Assembly (NCBI GenBank): GCA_964019055.1
Contig: OZ025207.1
Coordinates: 10,057,548-10,121,547, forward strand
From: Anthopleura xanthogrammica
Lineage: Eukaryota > Cnidaria > Anthozoa > Actiniaria > Actiniidae
Reading direction: 5' to 3'
DNA length: 64,000 nt
A program made the position numbers and the translations under genes. Positions 24,301-33,993 of this stretch are shown one piece after another. The notes beneath the pieces are model-generated. The model saw only the letters and a program-made list of their open reading frames with translations, made no database searches and was not told the DNA's origin. Every line of letters starts with the position of its first letter. The stretch's first letter is position 1.

Positions 24301-26190
24301 TCAATCAGAGATACATCCCAATAAATAACAAAAAGATGTGTTTGGTGTACAATAATCTGTATAAATTACTGTTTGGAACATAGATTACTGAGTGGATCAT
24401 GGCTCAATAAAGTTATACCATTAGTACTGTAATTGCTCTTTAATCACAGACCTCCTTGAGATTTGAATTTAATAGTAGTCAGGGACAAAGTCAAAATAAT
24501 TGTCTTCTTACGTGACCCGATTTGGAGGGGAGGGGTAGTGTTACCCGGTACCCACCTCCTCTGGAAGTGAAATCCTGGATTTTGTCCTCAAATATCTCCA
24601 AAACTAAAAGTCAAATCACAGAAATGAATGTACTGACTGTTTGCATGTATGCTAAACAACGTATTTGTGGATAGAAATAGTCACTATGGACACCCAGTAT
24701 CGAGCATTTCAACAGGTCTCTGAGGGGGGAGGGGGTATTTACCGGTACCCACCACCTAAATCAATAAAATCGGGTCCCTACATGTATTTTGGACAATTGT
24801 TTTGACCTTGTCCCTTACTAACCCTTTATTTAACAGTGCAGGGACTATAGGGCTGTTCCTGTTTTCCTCTACATGACCACATTTCAAACACCTTGTCTTG
24901 AATAGAGCACCTAAAGGTAAAGTGAAAAGCAATAATGAAATTTATAAGTTCCTAAGTAAACAAATAAATGAATGAATGAATGAATGGCAAAATGAAGAAA
25001 TGGATAAGTGAAAGAAAGGATAAATCAAAGAATGAAAGAAAGAGTGAAAAGGATGAATGAATGAACAGTTGGATGGATGGATATGGTTGCATGAATGGAT
25101 GAATGGAGGGAGGGAGGGACGGACAGAAAGACAGACGGATGATGGATGGATGGGTGGGTGGGTAGGTGGATGGATGGATGGATGGATGGATGGACGGACA
25201 GATGGACGGATGATGGATGGATGGATGGGTGGATGGGTGGATGGGTGGATGGGTGGATGGGTGGATGGGTAGATGGGTGGATGGGTGGATGGGTGGATGG
25301 GTGGATGGGTGGATGGGTGGATGGGTGGATGGGTGGATGGGTGGATGGGTGGATGGGTGGATGGGTGGATGGGTGGATGGGTGGATGGGTGGATGGGTGG
25401 ATGGGTGGATGGGTGGATGGGTGGATGGGTGGATGGGTGGATGGGTGGATGGGTGGATGGGTGGATGGGTGGATGGGTGGATGGGTGGATGGGTGGATGG
25501 GTGGATGGGTGGATAGATGTTGTACAGTTGGAACTATTTTAAGAATGAAGCATACATGTTAATCAAATATATGCATATCATTTGCGGGTATTCTAAAGTT
25601 ATACCAGCCTGAGCTGAGAATGGTTGAGGTAAACAACAGACAGTAAAGTGAACAATAGAGTTGACAGCAAAGGCTTCAACTTCAGTCATGACGAAAAAAT
25701 GACTTCCTTATTCCTTATTACCGTGGAGTTCAAGGACATCTTTGGCCCCAGCAGCTTGATGTAAACCATCTATATTCTGTGTTATCACCCAGGCTTGTTT
25801 TCCCAAGTCCCTGTATCTCTTCTGAAACTCTGCGATAGCAAAATGAGCTGGGTTAGGCTTCTTGGAGAGCACAACCTCACGTCTGTAGCTATAAAACTCC
25901 CAAACAAGCGATGGATTCTGGTAGAAAGCGTTCAAAGTAGCAAGATCTGTAGCCTGGTATGTCCTCCAGTATCCTCCAGCGCCTCGAAAAGTAGGGATTC
26001 CGCTCTCAGCACTGACTCCAGCACCTGTCAAAAACAACACATTAGATGCTTTGGAGAGAAGGGCTCGAAAGTCGTCCTTGTTAGAGCTTGGTCCGCTGGT
26101 GTGGAACTCTGATTCTGCCATTCTTGGCTTGAAGGAAGCTTTAGAAAGCAGACTGCCAAGTCGAACCCGGAATAAAGGTCTGCATAGCAT
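21325..26190 (-). CDS. SIRT5: NAD-dependent protein deacylase sirtuin-5, mitochondrial (complete, 6 exons)
   Basis: NAD+-dependent lysine desuccinylase/demalonylase. Exons on the minus strand: 26190-25722, 24910-24823, 23762-23709, 22675-22552, 22436-22321 and 21394-21325 (TAA). All borders are GT/AG with matching phases, giving about 306 residues; vertebrate SIRT5 has 310. Visible motifs: NAD-binding [30 protein letters not shown] with the Tyr and Arg that define the SIRT5 acyl pocket; [12 protein letters not shown]; catalytic His in LELHG; two zinc Cys pairs (TRCLKCG and RCSQPGCD); [27 protein letters not shown]; and [11 protein letters not shown]. The N-terminus ([20 protein letters not shown]) is basic and lacks acids, as expected of a mitochondrial targeting peptide. 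A second in-frame Met at 26121 could give a cytosolic form. The penultimate region [12 protein letters not shown] matches the family tail. A GTGAGT donor a few bases past the stop hints at a 3' UTR intron. Confidence 0.97.
21728..21862. mobile_element. MITE family B, copy 1
   Basis: Ends TAGACCCGTTGCAC and GTGCTGCAAGGGGTCTA are inverted, as are the inner arms CAATTTGGAGGACAAAACAA and TTGTTTTGCTCTCCAAATTG. About 135 bp, no ORF. Confidence 0.75.
22005..22165 (+). repeat. Dispersed G-rich repeat family C, copy 1
   Basis: Shares AGTGAAAT(A/C)CTGGATTT, GGTCTCTGAGGGG, CACCCACCACCTAAATCAA and TTGTTTTG(A/G)CCTTGTCC with the block at 24530-24812. It abuts MITE family B copy 2. Confidence 0.6.
22166..22299. 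mobile_element. MITE family B, copy 2
   Basis: Same arms as the copy at 21.73 kb (CAATTTGGAGGACAAAACAA ... TTTTGTCCTCCAAATTGAAC) and the same right end TGCTGCAAGGGGTCTA. The left end is degraded (CATGTGCATGTGCA). It stops just short of SIRT5 exon 5. Confidence 0.7.
23275..23515 (+). repeat. Degenerate GAATGAATGGATGG repeat tract
   Basis: A run of GAATGAAT, GATGGATG and GATTGATT tetranucleotide variants in a SIRT5 intron. Long open frames across it are low-complexity artefacts. Confidence 0.75.
23816..23981 (+). mobile_element. LINE 3' end with (TATTG)n tail
   Basis: TACGAGGGCCGTAAGTTAGA is followed by CTTAAATAAAGTTATTG and five to six TATTG units (23952-23980). A short 3' UTR ending in a simple-repeat tail is typical of CR1/L2-like non-LTR retrotransposons. 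No coding part is left; the family is inferred. Confidence 0.5.
24530..24812 (+). repeat. Dispersed G-rich repeat family C, copy 2
   Basis: Contains two sub-blocks with GGGGAGGGG(T/G)A..GT and ACCGGTACCCACCACCTAA, ending TTGACCTTGTCCCTTAC directly at the donor of SIRT5 exon 2 (24822-24821 on the minus strand). The repeat therefore borders a functional splice site. Confidence 0.6.
25057..25515 (+). repeat. Satellite tract: degenerate GGATGGAT then pure (GGATGGGT)n
   Basis: From about 25220 the 8-mer GATGGGTG repeats roughly 36 times with one variant unit (near 25267, GGTAGATG). The upstream part, 25057-25220, is a mixed GGATGGAT/GGACGGAC tract. It lies in SIRT5 intron 1. All open frames here (WMGGWVDG and similar) are products of the repeat, not genes. 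Confidence 0.95.
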
Positions 26191-27281
26191 TATAAAATGT
26201 GGATATTTTTGATCATGACATAGGTCTGCGTCTCCCTTGGAAACTGGAACCGTCTGTCAGCAATGATCGAAGAATATTTTGCATCAGATCAAATGAAAAT
26301 TAAATGCATTGAAATAATGAAGAAATGAACAGTCACTGGATAGATCAACGTGCATAAATCAATGTATAAAAACTTCCAAACAAATAAATAAACAAATAAA
26401 CAAGGAAAGTTTGAGAATAACTTAATGCCCCACCTGATTAATGTCAATCCCAACTTGGTTAAAATTGGTGCTGGGGTTTTAACCCCAACTTGGATTAAAT
26501 TGGTGCAACTTGGTTAAACTTGGCGCTAATGTTTCTTATCATCACATTGCTGATGATTTATCAGTAATCAATTAGTATTTCAATCTCTTACGAAAGATTC
26601 TTTACACCCACCGTCGTGCGATTGTGCGTTGTTATGTATATGTGTGCAAGTACATTAGACAGTGACAAGTGCCTCCCCTACCCCACCCCCTGAGGTCTCT
26701 ATAGTGTCAATTGTGCATTTGTACTTGTTTTTGAGTGGTGTTGTGATTTATGGAAGGTTAGGTTAATAATCTATTAATTATCAACCGCCTTACCACTTAT
26801 GCCTTACAACGACCGTCATTCATTTGTGCGTCGCTGTGCTTAGATGTGTGTTTGTACAGAAAACCTGCCGTTTGTACGTCGCGCGTTGTGTGCCGTCAAA
26901 GATGATTTGCACTCAGTGTAGTCACAAGCTCGTGCATCTGTAATCATCTGTTGTTCATATTTGTTATGGCATAGTTTCTACTGTAGTCTTTCGATGTTGC
27001 ATTTTTGGAAGAGAAGAAGAGGAAGGGAGGGATGAGCTAAAATGTATCTGCTGTGTTATGATATAAAATTAGCAATGCTTTACAAAGCAGAGTCAGAAAA
27101 AGAAGTTAAGACTAAAATTTGGCATTACATCTTGCAATTTAGTTAAAAAAACTTTAGCTAAATATATTTATGGGGAATATTTACCCTTTAAATAAAGAAA
27201 ATAATTGTAAAAAAAATCCAAATTCCTGTAACTGATTGATTATTATGCAAATATGTTTTACTGTAAACAATGCTTCGCTAT
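26191..27281. other. Upstream of SIRT5: promoter region, no other gene
   Basis: Contains small direct repeats around 26440-26530 (CAACTTGGTTAAA / TTAACCCCAACTTGG) and a TG-rich stretch 26600-26900 (GTGCGTTG, GTACTTG). No coding frame worth reporting and no TATA box clearly placed for SIRT5. Confidence 0.5.
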
Positions 27282-27618
27282 CTTATTGGATGAATTTTTT
27301 TGATTGACAGACTAAAAGGCGTGAAAAACAAAGATTCTTTCCTATTGGATGAGAGCTCTTCATCCAAAGTCAATTCCACGTGCAAATAATATTAACCAAT
27401 AAAAACAGAGGGCGTTTCGATGGCAAAATTCCATTGGACAAGACTTTCTGAATGACAGCTGAAAAAGCGCGAAAGTTAGACTTATCCAATTGGTTTAAAA
27501 AATGTCGGATGACAGCATCATCACGTGCAATTACCAAATAGCCAATGAAATTACAGATCCTATGAACATAGCCTAATCTTATTGGATGGTGTTGTTTGAT
27601 TGACAGTTGATTCACGTG
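27282..27618. promoter_or_regulatory. Composite regulatory island: CCAAT boxes, TGATTGACAG and CACGTG
   Basis: In 337 bases there are eight CCAAT/ATTGG motifs (27285, 27344, 27396, 27433, 27486, 27489, 27542 and 27581; 27486 and 27489 overlap head to head). There are two perfect TGATTGACAG motifs (27301-27310, 27597-27606), additional TGACAG at 27453 and 27510, and three CACGTG E-boxes (27377, 27522, 27613). CCAAT binds NF-Y, TGATTGACAG is a PBX/MEIS-PREP composite, and CACGTG binds bHLH factors. The module TTATTGGATG + 8-9 bases + TGATTGACAG occurs at both ends of the island as a direct repeat. Donor-like CAG|GTACGT follows at 27687, so a transcript could start here going right. Binding and promoter activity are inferred. 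Confidence 0.6.
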
Positions 27619-29796
27619 GGAATGAAGTCTCAATTTTCTGGTTTGTGGGGTTTGACTTCATTAGCAAGTTGACGTGTAGAAAGTCAGGTACGTACTGCTC
27701 TATTCCTACAAAAATTACCTCAAAATTACTATTTTTTCGTAACTATTCTATAAGTGGACCATGCGAATTTGTAGTTTTGTACGAGACCTTCCTTGTTACA
27801 GGACAAAAAGCTATCTTTTTGCTTTAAAAACACTTTTTTACTTCACAAAAGACATCCATCCTTCCTGGTTTCATTGACTGAAAATCACGGTTGTAAAGTG
27901 GAAAAACACAAATTATTTGTAACCTTTCTTTACTTTTAACATCAAGTCAAAAGAGTACAAATTCTCTTATTTTGTACCGTTCTTGAATTCTTTACAGCTC
28001 TATCGTATTTTTAATCAAATATTGTAACTTTTGAAGTTGTTTTTTTCTAATTTTTATTCTTTTTTTATCAAAAAAGTTTCAATTCAAAAGTTTTCGCGCG
28101 CTTTTGCAGCAAAGTCGCAAGACTTTGCACATTTGATTCTCGATTGAAAAAAGTAAATGCTGCTTTATTGTTGTTCTTTCAATGAAAAATCATTCATTTT
28201 GAATACCTGAGCTCATAATTTTCCTCTTTTTATTTAAAAGTTTATAAAACTTTCAACATTTTCAATAAATTTCCGAGGTTTTCATTTTGGCGCGCTTTTT
28301 ATCTTGACGAAAGTCGTTGATAAAACTCTTAAAACTTTCCAATGCTGTTGTTCTTTATTATTATTTCTTACAGTTGTGCCAATAAAAGGATTTTCCTACA
28401 ATGCACTGACAATTTTTATCATTTTTTTCAGATCATTCATGATTGGAAGTGGTTATATATAAAGTACCTAGAAGCAAGAAGAAGACTACCGTGTATTGTA
28501 AGATTGAGTTGATGTTGGAAGATCTTGAACAAGTTCAAAGAAAATTAATCTGATGCTTTTCAAGCATTTTGTTTGGCCGACTCGTTCTTGTTTTTGATCT
28601 TCTTATTGTTGCATTGCAGTTAGATATAAAGAGGTGGGCCGGATAAGCAGTTCCTAAATCAAAAGGGAACTTGATCAAACTCGCTAGGTTAGGTCTTTGA
28701 CTTGCAACATTTGTGAAAAACATCCCGTTATTATTTACTTTGTATTTGGCTCGTTAATGTTGCAAGTCAAAATATTCTGCAATGCTTTTTTTGCCGATCT
28801 AGAAAGTCTTTAGGCTAGCAATAAGAGAGATCCAGATGTAAATCTGGACCTAGGGAATATTTTCTTGACAAGAAGCTACCACTATCTTAAACATAAGTTG
28901 GGTATGGCGGATTATTAGTTTTTTGACTGGTCATCGGGACCAGGGTCAATTGGCCAATAGGTAGGTTAGTTTTTCAAATAAACTTCGCTTTGTCACCAAG
29001 TTGGCAACGCTGGACGTCGATGAAGACACAGGATCTACACATTAAGGTTTGAACTTTAGATAACTGGAGTTCAGGCTTACTTGAGTAACGCTGGCCGGTG
29101 AACATATCACTCACTCCCCTCATACAGCGCCTAAGGCTAGATGTCTTCTATTTCTAAGGTTATTAGACTGGCCAGTTGCGTGCTCTCGTAAGACTAAGTA
29201 CAGTCAGGATGACCCAGGTGAATGTCCTCGCCCCTCCCCTCGGTTGATGGATGAAATCCTGACTTGCTGCTCCAGTGTAGGTTGCTTTTACAGTCGTGGC
29301 TCAAGAGTCTACCAAGAACAGCCAAACTCGGCTGCCTCTGGAAGTGAAGACGAGTCTGCAATAGATTTCTGTTTTATCATGCACCGGGCATGCCAGTGGT
29401 AGCTTCTTTAGAATAGAATTTTTCACAAAACTAGGACTGTTTATGATTTATGTTTATGCATGTTTGTTTTTGTATGTTTCTTGTTTCATCTACAGGTCAT
29501 GTTGTAGTTAATTTATTATTTTAATGCTCTTTTTTGATTGACTTTTGATTTTGGATTTTTTAGCTTTGATAGACACCTAGGTTTTAGATCTTTTGATCAT
29601 GTTTTCACTTTAATAGCATATGATAGATCATCGTATTTTTTTTCTATTCGAATCGGCTTTCGAACTGTTTTTCGACGACATGTTTAAGACTCGTGTTTTA
29701 TAACAGTAGTTTTCTCTCAGCTTTTCATTCGATCTTTTATGTTATTTTAAGTTTAATCATCATTCGGTAGCATGATTTAAATAATAGATTCGAGGG
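27619..29796. other. No coding gene; possible spliced noncoding transcript
   Basis: AT-rich DNA without a protein-like frame. Splice-like signals in the plus direction are a donor near 27686 (AAGTCAG|GTACGT) and an acceptor TTTTTTCAG near 28431. They fit, but do not prove, an RNA gene starting from the regulatory island just upstream. Confidence 0.35.
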
Positions 29797-29869
29797 TATG
29801 GGTTCTTGGATATTCCAGCTCTCCTTGAAGTAACCAGTACTTACTTGAGAATCCTGGAATATCCACCCT
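29797..29869 (+). ncRNA. Imperfect hairpin, microRNA-precursor-like (1)
   Basis: GGATATTCCAG (29808-29818) pairs perfectly with CTGGAATATCC (29854-29864). AAGTAA (29828-29833) pairs with TTACTT (29841-29846) around a 7-base loop, and outer GGG and CCC extend the stem. The fold is about 70 nt. Structure is seen directly; small-RNA function is only a possibility. Confidence 0.35.
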
Positions 29870-29924
29870 TTTTATGCACACACATTCGACGATCACTCAT
29901 TTTTTCGACTATTTCTTGATGGGT

Positions 29925-29975
29925 TGGGACTCAGATATTCCTTTCTTCACTGAAGGTGGAGGAATATCCATCCCT
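29925..29975 (+). ncRNA. Short hairpin sharing the same stem motif (2)
   Basis: GATATTCCT (29934-29942) pairs with AGGAATATC (29960-29968); outer GGGA and TCCC and an inner TTC/GAA loop extend it. It shares GGAATATCCA(C/T)CC with the hairpin 60 bases upstream, suggesting local duplication. Confidence 0.3.
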
Positions 29976-30194
29976 TGTTTACTTAAATAACGTTAAGATT
30001 CAAAAGCATAGAGCTTTTTATATGCTTTTGTATCTTGTTTTAATCTCTTTTTTAAACGCGGTGTGTTTAGAAAGAAAGACAGTTTTCAGACAGTTAAAAT
30101 TCAAAAGTATAAAATTGTATTTATGCTTTTGTTTCTTAACCTTTGTTTGAAAAAAAATTTTCAAAATTTCAAATGATAACATCCTTTTTTCTTT

Positions 30195-30345
30195 TTCTCG
30201 TTTCAGACGCGGAAGATGAGTTTAATCCTATGTATTATAATTATATGATAGTTTGTGTTTATATTTGATATTTAATAAGATATGTCAGCATGCAATATAC
30301 TAATAATTGTTTTCTTTTTCTTTTTCCCCCCAGATAAACACGTTA
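30195..30345 (+). other. Two strong splice-acceptor-like sites without a coding exon
   Basis: TTTTCTTTTTCTCGTTTCAG ends at 30206, and a second long pyrimidine tract ending CCCCCCAG ends at 30333. Neither is followed by a long reading frame. They strengthen the case for a spliced noncoding RNA in this interval. Confidence 0.3.
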
Positions 30346-30689
30346 ATGCAATTTTAATAATATTAATGTCTACTATGCACACGCACTTTCAGTTTCGGTG
30401 ATGTACACCTTTAACCCTCCAAGGTCGTGCGCCTGCATAAGGTGGAGGACTACGTTTCCAGGGAGATTTTTCGGCCATCACCTAGTCTCTGGTTTTTCGT
30501 AGCTGGCAGCGCACAAAATTACACATTTTTGGGATGAGATTTTAAGAGGAAATATAATTGGCTTTTTTTAGTTGCTCGATTTGACTGGTTTCGGCTCTGG
30601 CACACTACTTATATCTCTTCAGTTTTAGTAAATAAAATCTAAATCACGCGCAGTTAGTGATTGCGGTTTGTTCTAATGGTAAACAACTT

Positions 30690-31175
30690 TGGGTGTTTTT
30701 GGTTTTCAACGATTTCGAAGATGTCATGAGGTTTTCAACGATTTCGAAGATGCCATGAAGTTTTCAACGATTTCATTTCCAGTGCTAATACGCCTAATTT
30801 TAAGGACGCTGTTAGAATATAAAAATAAAAAGAATTTCTCGATTAATTCGCACACACAACTTTGGCATTTTTATTTTTACATTTTGCAGCGTTCGATAAA
30901 TTAGGCGTAGCGTTTTGGTTTTCAACGAATCAGCTTCAACTGTTTTGGTTTTTCAACATGCAGTAATCTTGGTTTTTCAACGGAACACGTCAAGCTCTGA
31001 TTTTGGTTTTCAACGAACAAGTTCTGATTTTGGTTTTCAACAAACGCTTCAAGTTGTAATTTTGGTTTTTCAACGAACGCATCAACTTTTTTTGGGTTTT
31101 CAACTTATTCCAAGATCCCATATGTTTTCTACTTTTGAAGAACCTTCTGCAAGACTGAAGATGTTTTGGTTTTCA
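30690..31175 (+). repeat. TTTTGGTTTTCAACGAA-type short repeats
   Basis: About a dozen irregularly spaced copies of GGTTTTCAACGA(A/T) (spacing about 25-45). The first three are embedded in a 36-base direct repeat with TTTCGAAGATG(T/C)CATGA; later ones lie in GATTTTGGTTTTCAACGAAC context. No other place in the window has it. Confidence 0.75.
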
Positions 31176-31395
31176 TCATTCCCAAGTGCCGTTCAAAGAT
31201 GCTTTACAAGATGCTGTAAAAGGCCAGTTATGAAGATGCTAATGGTTTTAAAATGAACGTGGTTTGGTAGCTAGTTATATATTTTTTCGATGTGTGCCAG
31301 AGTTTAAAATTTTGCAAATGCTCCACAACAAAAAACATTACTCTTATTTCAATTGGCATTGTGTTTTGGCCTTCCTGTCTCTAAACCCCACCCCA

Positions 31396-31465
31396 AACTC
31401 AGTAGTGTAACAGAGCACACTCGGCTTATTAGCCAAGAGGACTGGGTGCGATTCCCAGCTGAGTT
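31396..31465 (+). tRNA. tRNA-like sequence (pseudogene or SINE head)
   Basis: Seven-base acceptor arms AACTCAG / CTGAGTT pair perfectly, and the T arm CTGGG-TGCGATT-CCCAG is perfect. The D stem is only GTG/CAC. The anticodon region CTCGGC-TTATTA-GCCAAG has a 6-base loop and one mismatch, so a standard anticodon cannot be assigned. Length 70. Probably tRNA-derived rather than functional. Confidence 0.4.
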
Positions 31466-31716
31466 GGTGGAGAAAATGAGTCGGGTTTTAGTATTATTGC
31501 GCAGTTTGAATTCCTTTCCGTTATTATACTTGTAGATGGTTATTTAATAATGCCTTAGGGTAGGTATAGTATATAACTATGTTTTGAGATTAAAAGACAC
31601 AAGTTTTGTCATCTTTTCAACCTCAGTTCGATATTTTGGTATCAGATCTGCAGATAATATCTCGTGCTGTTATTTGATGTTTCAAGTGCCAATATATTTT
31701 ATGAACACTTGGAAAC

Positions 31717-31880
31717 AAATAAATCTTTTTAGCTTGCATTGCCTTGGGCGTAATGTTTCCCCATTTCAGACCACATGTTCCCTTGAGTATCAATCCTTGA
31801 TATGAGAAGACATGTACACATATGGATACAACTCAAATAAAGATTCATATTTTCAAGGGAATGACACATGGTATGCTTGA
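31717..31880 (+). mobile_element. MITE family A, copy 6
   Basis: Starts TCTTTTTAGCTTGCATTG, then GGGCGTAATGTTTCCCCATT and TCAGACCACATG, with the core GGATACAACTCAAATAAAGA. The right arm is TCAAGGGAATGACACATGGT. Confidence 0.75.
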
Positions 31881-32396
31881 AACATTCAAATGAGCGTTAA
31901 AACAGATAATTGCATGCCGATTATACAAAATATTAGAAAAAAGGAGATTTTTGCATTGCGCAAGCTCCAACAGATAACACAAATTGGCCTCGCATTTGTC
32001 AAATTAGGTTTTAAGGATGCCATAGTACTAGTGTTAGCTGACTTTAATTTTGAGATAGGAATGAAAACTAGCGAGTAAACTAATTTGAGACTGACATAAG
32101 GTTGTTTGCACAAGGGTAAAGAAATATCAGATATATAGAGAAGTCAGTTTTGGATTGCACATGACCTAGCAAATGCTATATGTTCTCTTTCCACGGATGA
32201 ATGGAAATTAGATTGAAAAATGGATAAGCCAAGCTCAAAACCACGTTAATATGCTGCAAGCAATGTTTTGTTGTCTTGTTGTTTCCAATTCGTGGAAAAA
32301 CTGTTTTTTTTACCTTTTCTTCTTCTTTTTCTTTTAACTAAAGCCTTTTTTACAAAGTTCGTCCACATTTGGATCCCATAAGGCTTTGAGATATCT

Positions 32397-32930
32397 ATTG
32401 TTAGTAGCCGTGAAAAATGCTATTCGAAATTTTACAAAATAGATGTTTTTGTGCATGACTTACTATATGTTAGAAGTACGCATGACCTATTACATGCTAA
32501 AAATAAGTGTTTTCTTTTCTTAATTGTGCATATTCGGAATTTAAAAAATAGGATCTTTTTTATTGCGCAGGACGTAGCACATGCTAGAAATACGTGTTTT
32601 CTTTTGAATTGCGAATGTTCGGAATTTTAGAAATAGCATTTTTTTGTATTGCGCAGGATCTATGGCACATGCTAGAAATAAGTGTTTTTGAATTGCGGAA
32701 TTTTAGAAATAGGATGTTTTGTATTAGGACGTAGCACATGCTAGAAATTAGTGCTTTTTGAATAGCGCAGGCTTGCGCATGTTCGGGATTTTAAAAATAG
32801 GTTTTCTTCGTATTGCGCAGGACATAGCACATGCTAGAAATAAGTGTTTTTTGAATTGCGCATGTTTGGAATTGTTAAAATAGAATTTTGGTATTTCGGA
32901 GGACCTACTACATGATAGTATCCTCCGAGC
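32397..32930 (+). repeat. Tandem array, ~75-115-bp units, six or more copies
   Basis: Units carry TATTGCGCAGGA(C/T), GTAGCACATGCTAGAAATA, AGTGTTTT(C/T)TTTTGAATTG and CGGAATTTTAGAAATAG. Copies start near 32460, 32565, 32650, 32720, 32810 and 32890, with unit length varying through internal deletions. Confidence 0.8.
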
Positions 32931-33985
32931 AAAGTCTTCTTTTACTTTACAGGGTAACATAATAGAAGTACGAGTTTCTTCATTCTCGTACCCAGAGCTC
33001 TTCAGTTTCGTACCTTGCATTGCGCATGTTCAGAAATATTGTATAAATAGAGGTTTTTGAATTACGCATAACTAGCAATGAAATTATTATTACTTATATT
33101 ATCTACTTATTGTAAGTAGAGGAACTTATTAGCATTGTGCGCGCCTGCTCTATTAATTATTAGAATTAGAGGTTTTTGCACTGCTTGCATGCATGTACAA
33201 ATGCAGGTAATTTGAATTTCAGAATGTCATTGTGCAAACGTATGTCAAAAATAGAGGCATATTGCAACATAACCTTTTCTAAAGACAGAATTGAATAAAT
33301 CTAGCATATTCAGCGGTCTAAAATTAAGTATATAGTAAAATTAGTTTTGTTAACCAATATATCCGTGATCAAGTGAGCACCAGTAAGGCATGAATGAAAT
33401 TAACCGGTTAAAAATTACCAAAGAAATGTGAAAATGGCAAAGCAAATATTCCAACACATGTCATCTAAAAAAAATTATGATTATTGTTGTTCTGACGGAA
33501 CTTTGCATTAGCAAACTAAAAACAAAATCTTTCCAGTGCCAAATATTGTCTCTCGCAAACTCCCACCCGCGCGTTTCAATAAAAATGTCCTAAAACTTGA
33601 AGGAATTCCGTTTATTTACGCCATTGTACATTTACTTCCAATGAGCAATATGTGTGGTTATATTTTCCTTCCTTTCATACTTTTACTGTATTCTATGTAC
33701 TCCATGAGATGTCATACTAACTGTGCAAGATGTTGTAATACTACCTACTGTACACCGCGTGGACCGAAGGATTCTTTTTTGGCAAGAAACAAAATTCACT
33801 GATCTAATAAAATGGTACATTTTGCAATGTATGATAAAATTAAACATTTTGCTTTAGTATAATAAAATAAATTTAGGAAAACTGGAGGAAAATAATAGCA
33901 CTTTCTCTCTTTCACTTTTGGGTTACCTGTGGAAAATCTTCGGTCGAGTGGAGACTGCTGCAAGTCCTTCTCTAGCGCATTCAAG
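32931..33985. other. Upstream of DDX1; nothing recognised except promoter-proximal DNA
   Basis: AT-rich, no convincing exon. An open frame at 33536-33802 has no recognisable motif. DDX1 transcription should start shortly before 33986. Confidence 0.45.
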
Positions 33986-33993
33986 ATGGCGGG
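33982..33993 (+). promoter_or_regulatory. TISU / YY1-like start element of DDX1
   Basis: CAAGATGGCGGG overlaps the initiator ATG at 33986. It fits the TISU consensus (SAASATGGCGGC) except for the last base, and matches YY1. Such elements mark short 5' UTR housekeeping mRNAs in animals; use here is inferred. Confidence 0.5.

Noticed and set aside
25057..25562. Several open frames of [12 protein letters not shown] repeats
   Set aside because: They are translations of the (GGATGGGT)n tract in every frame; an 8-bp unit without stops stays open trivially.
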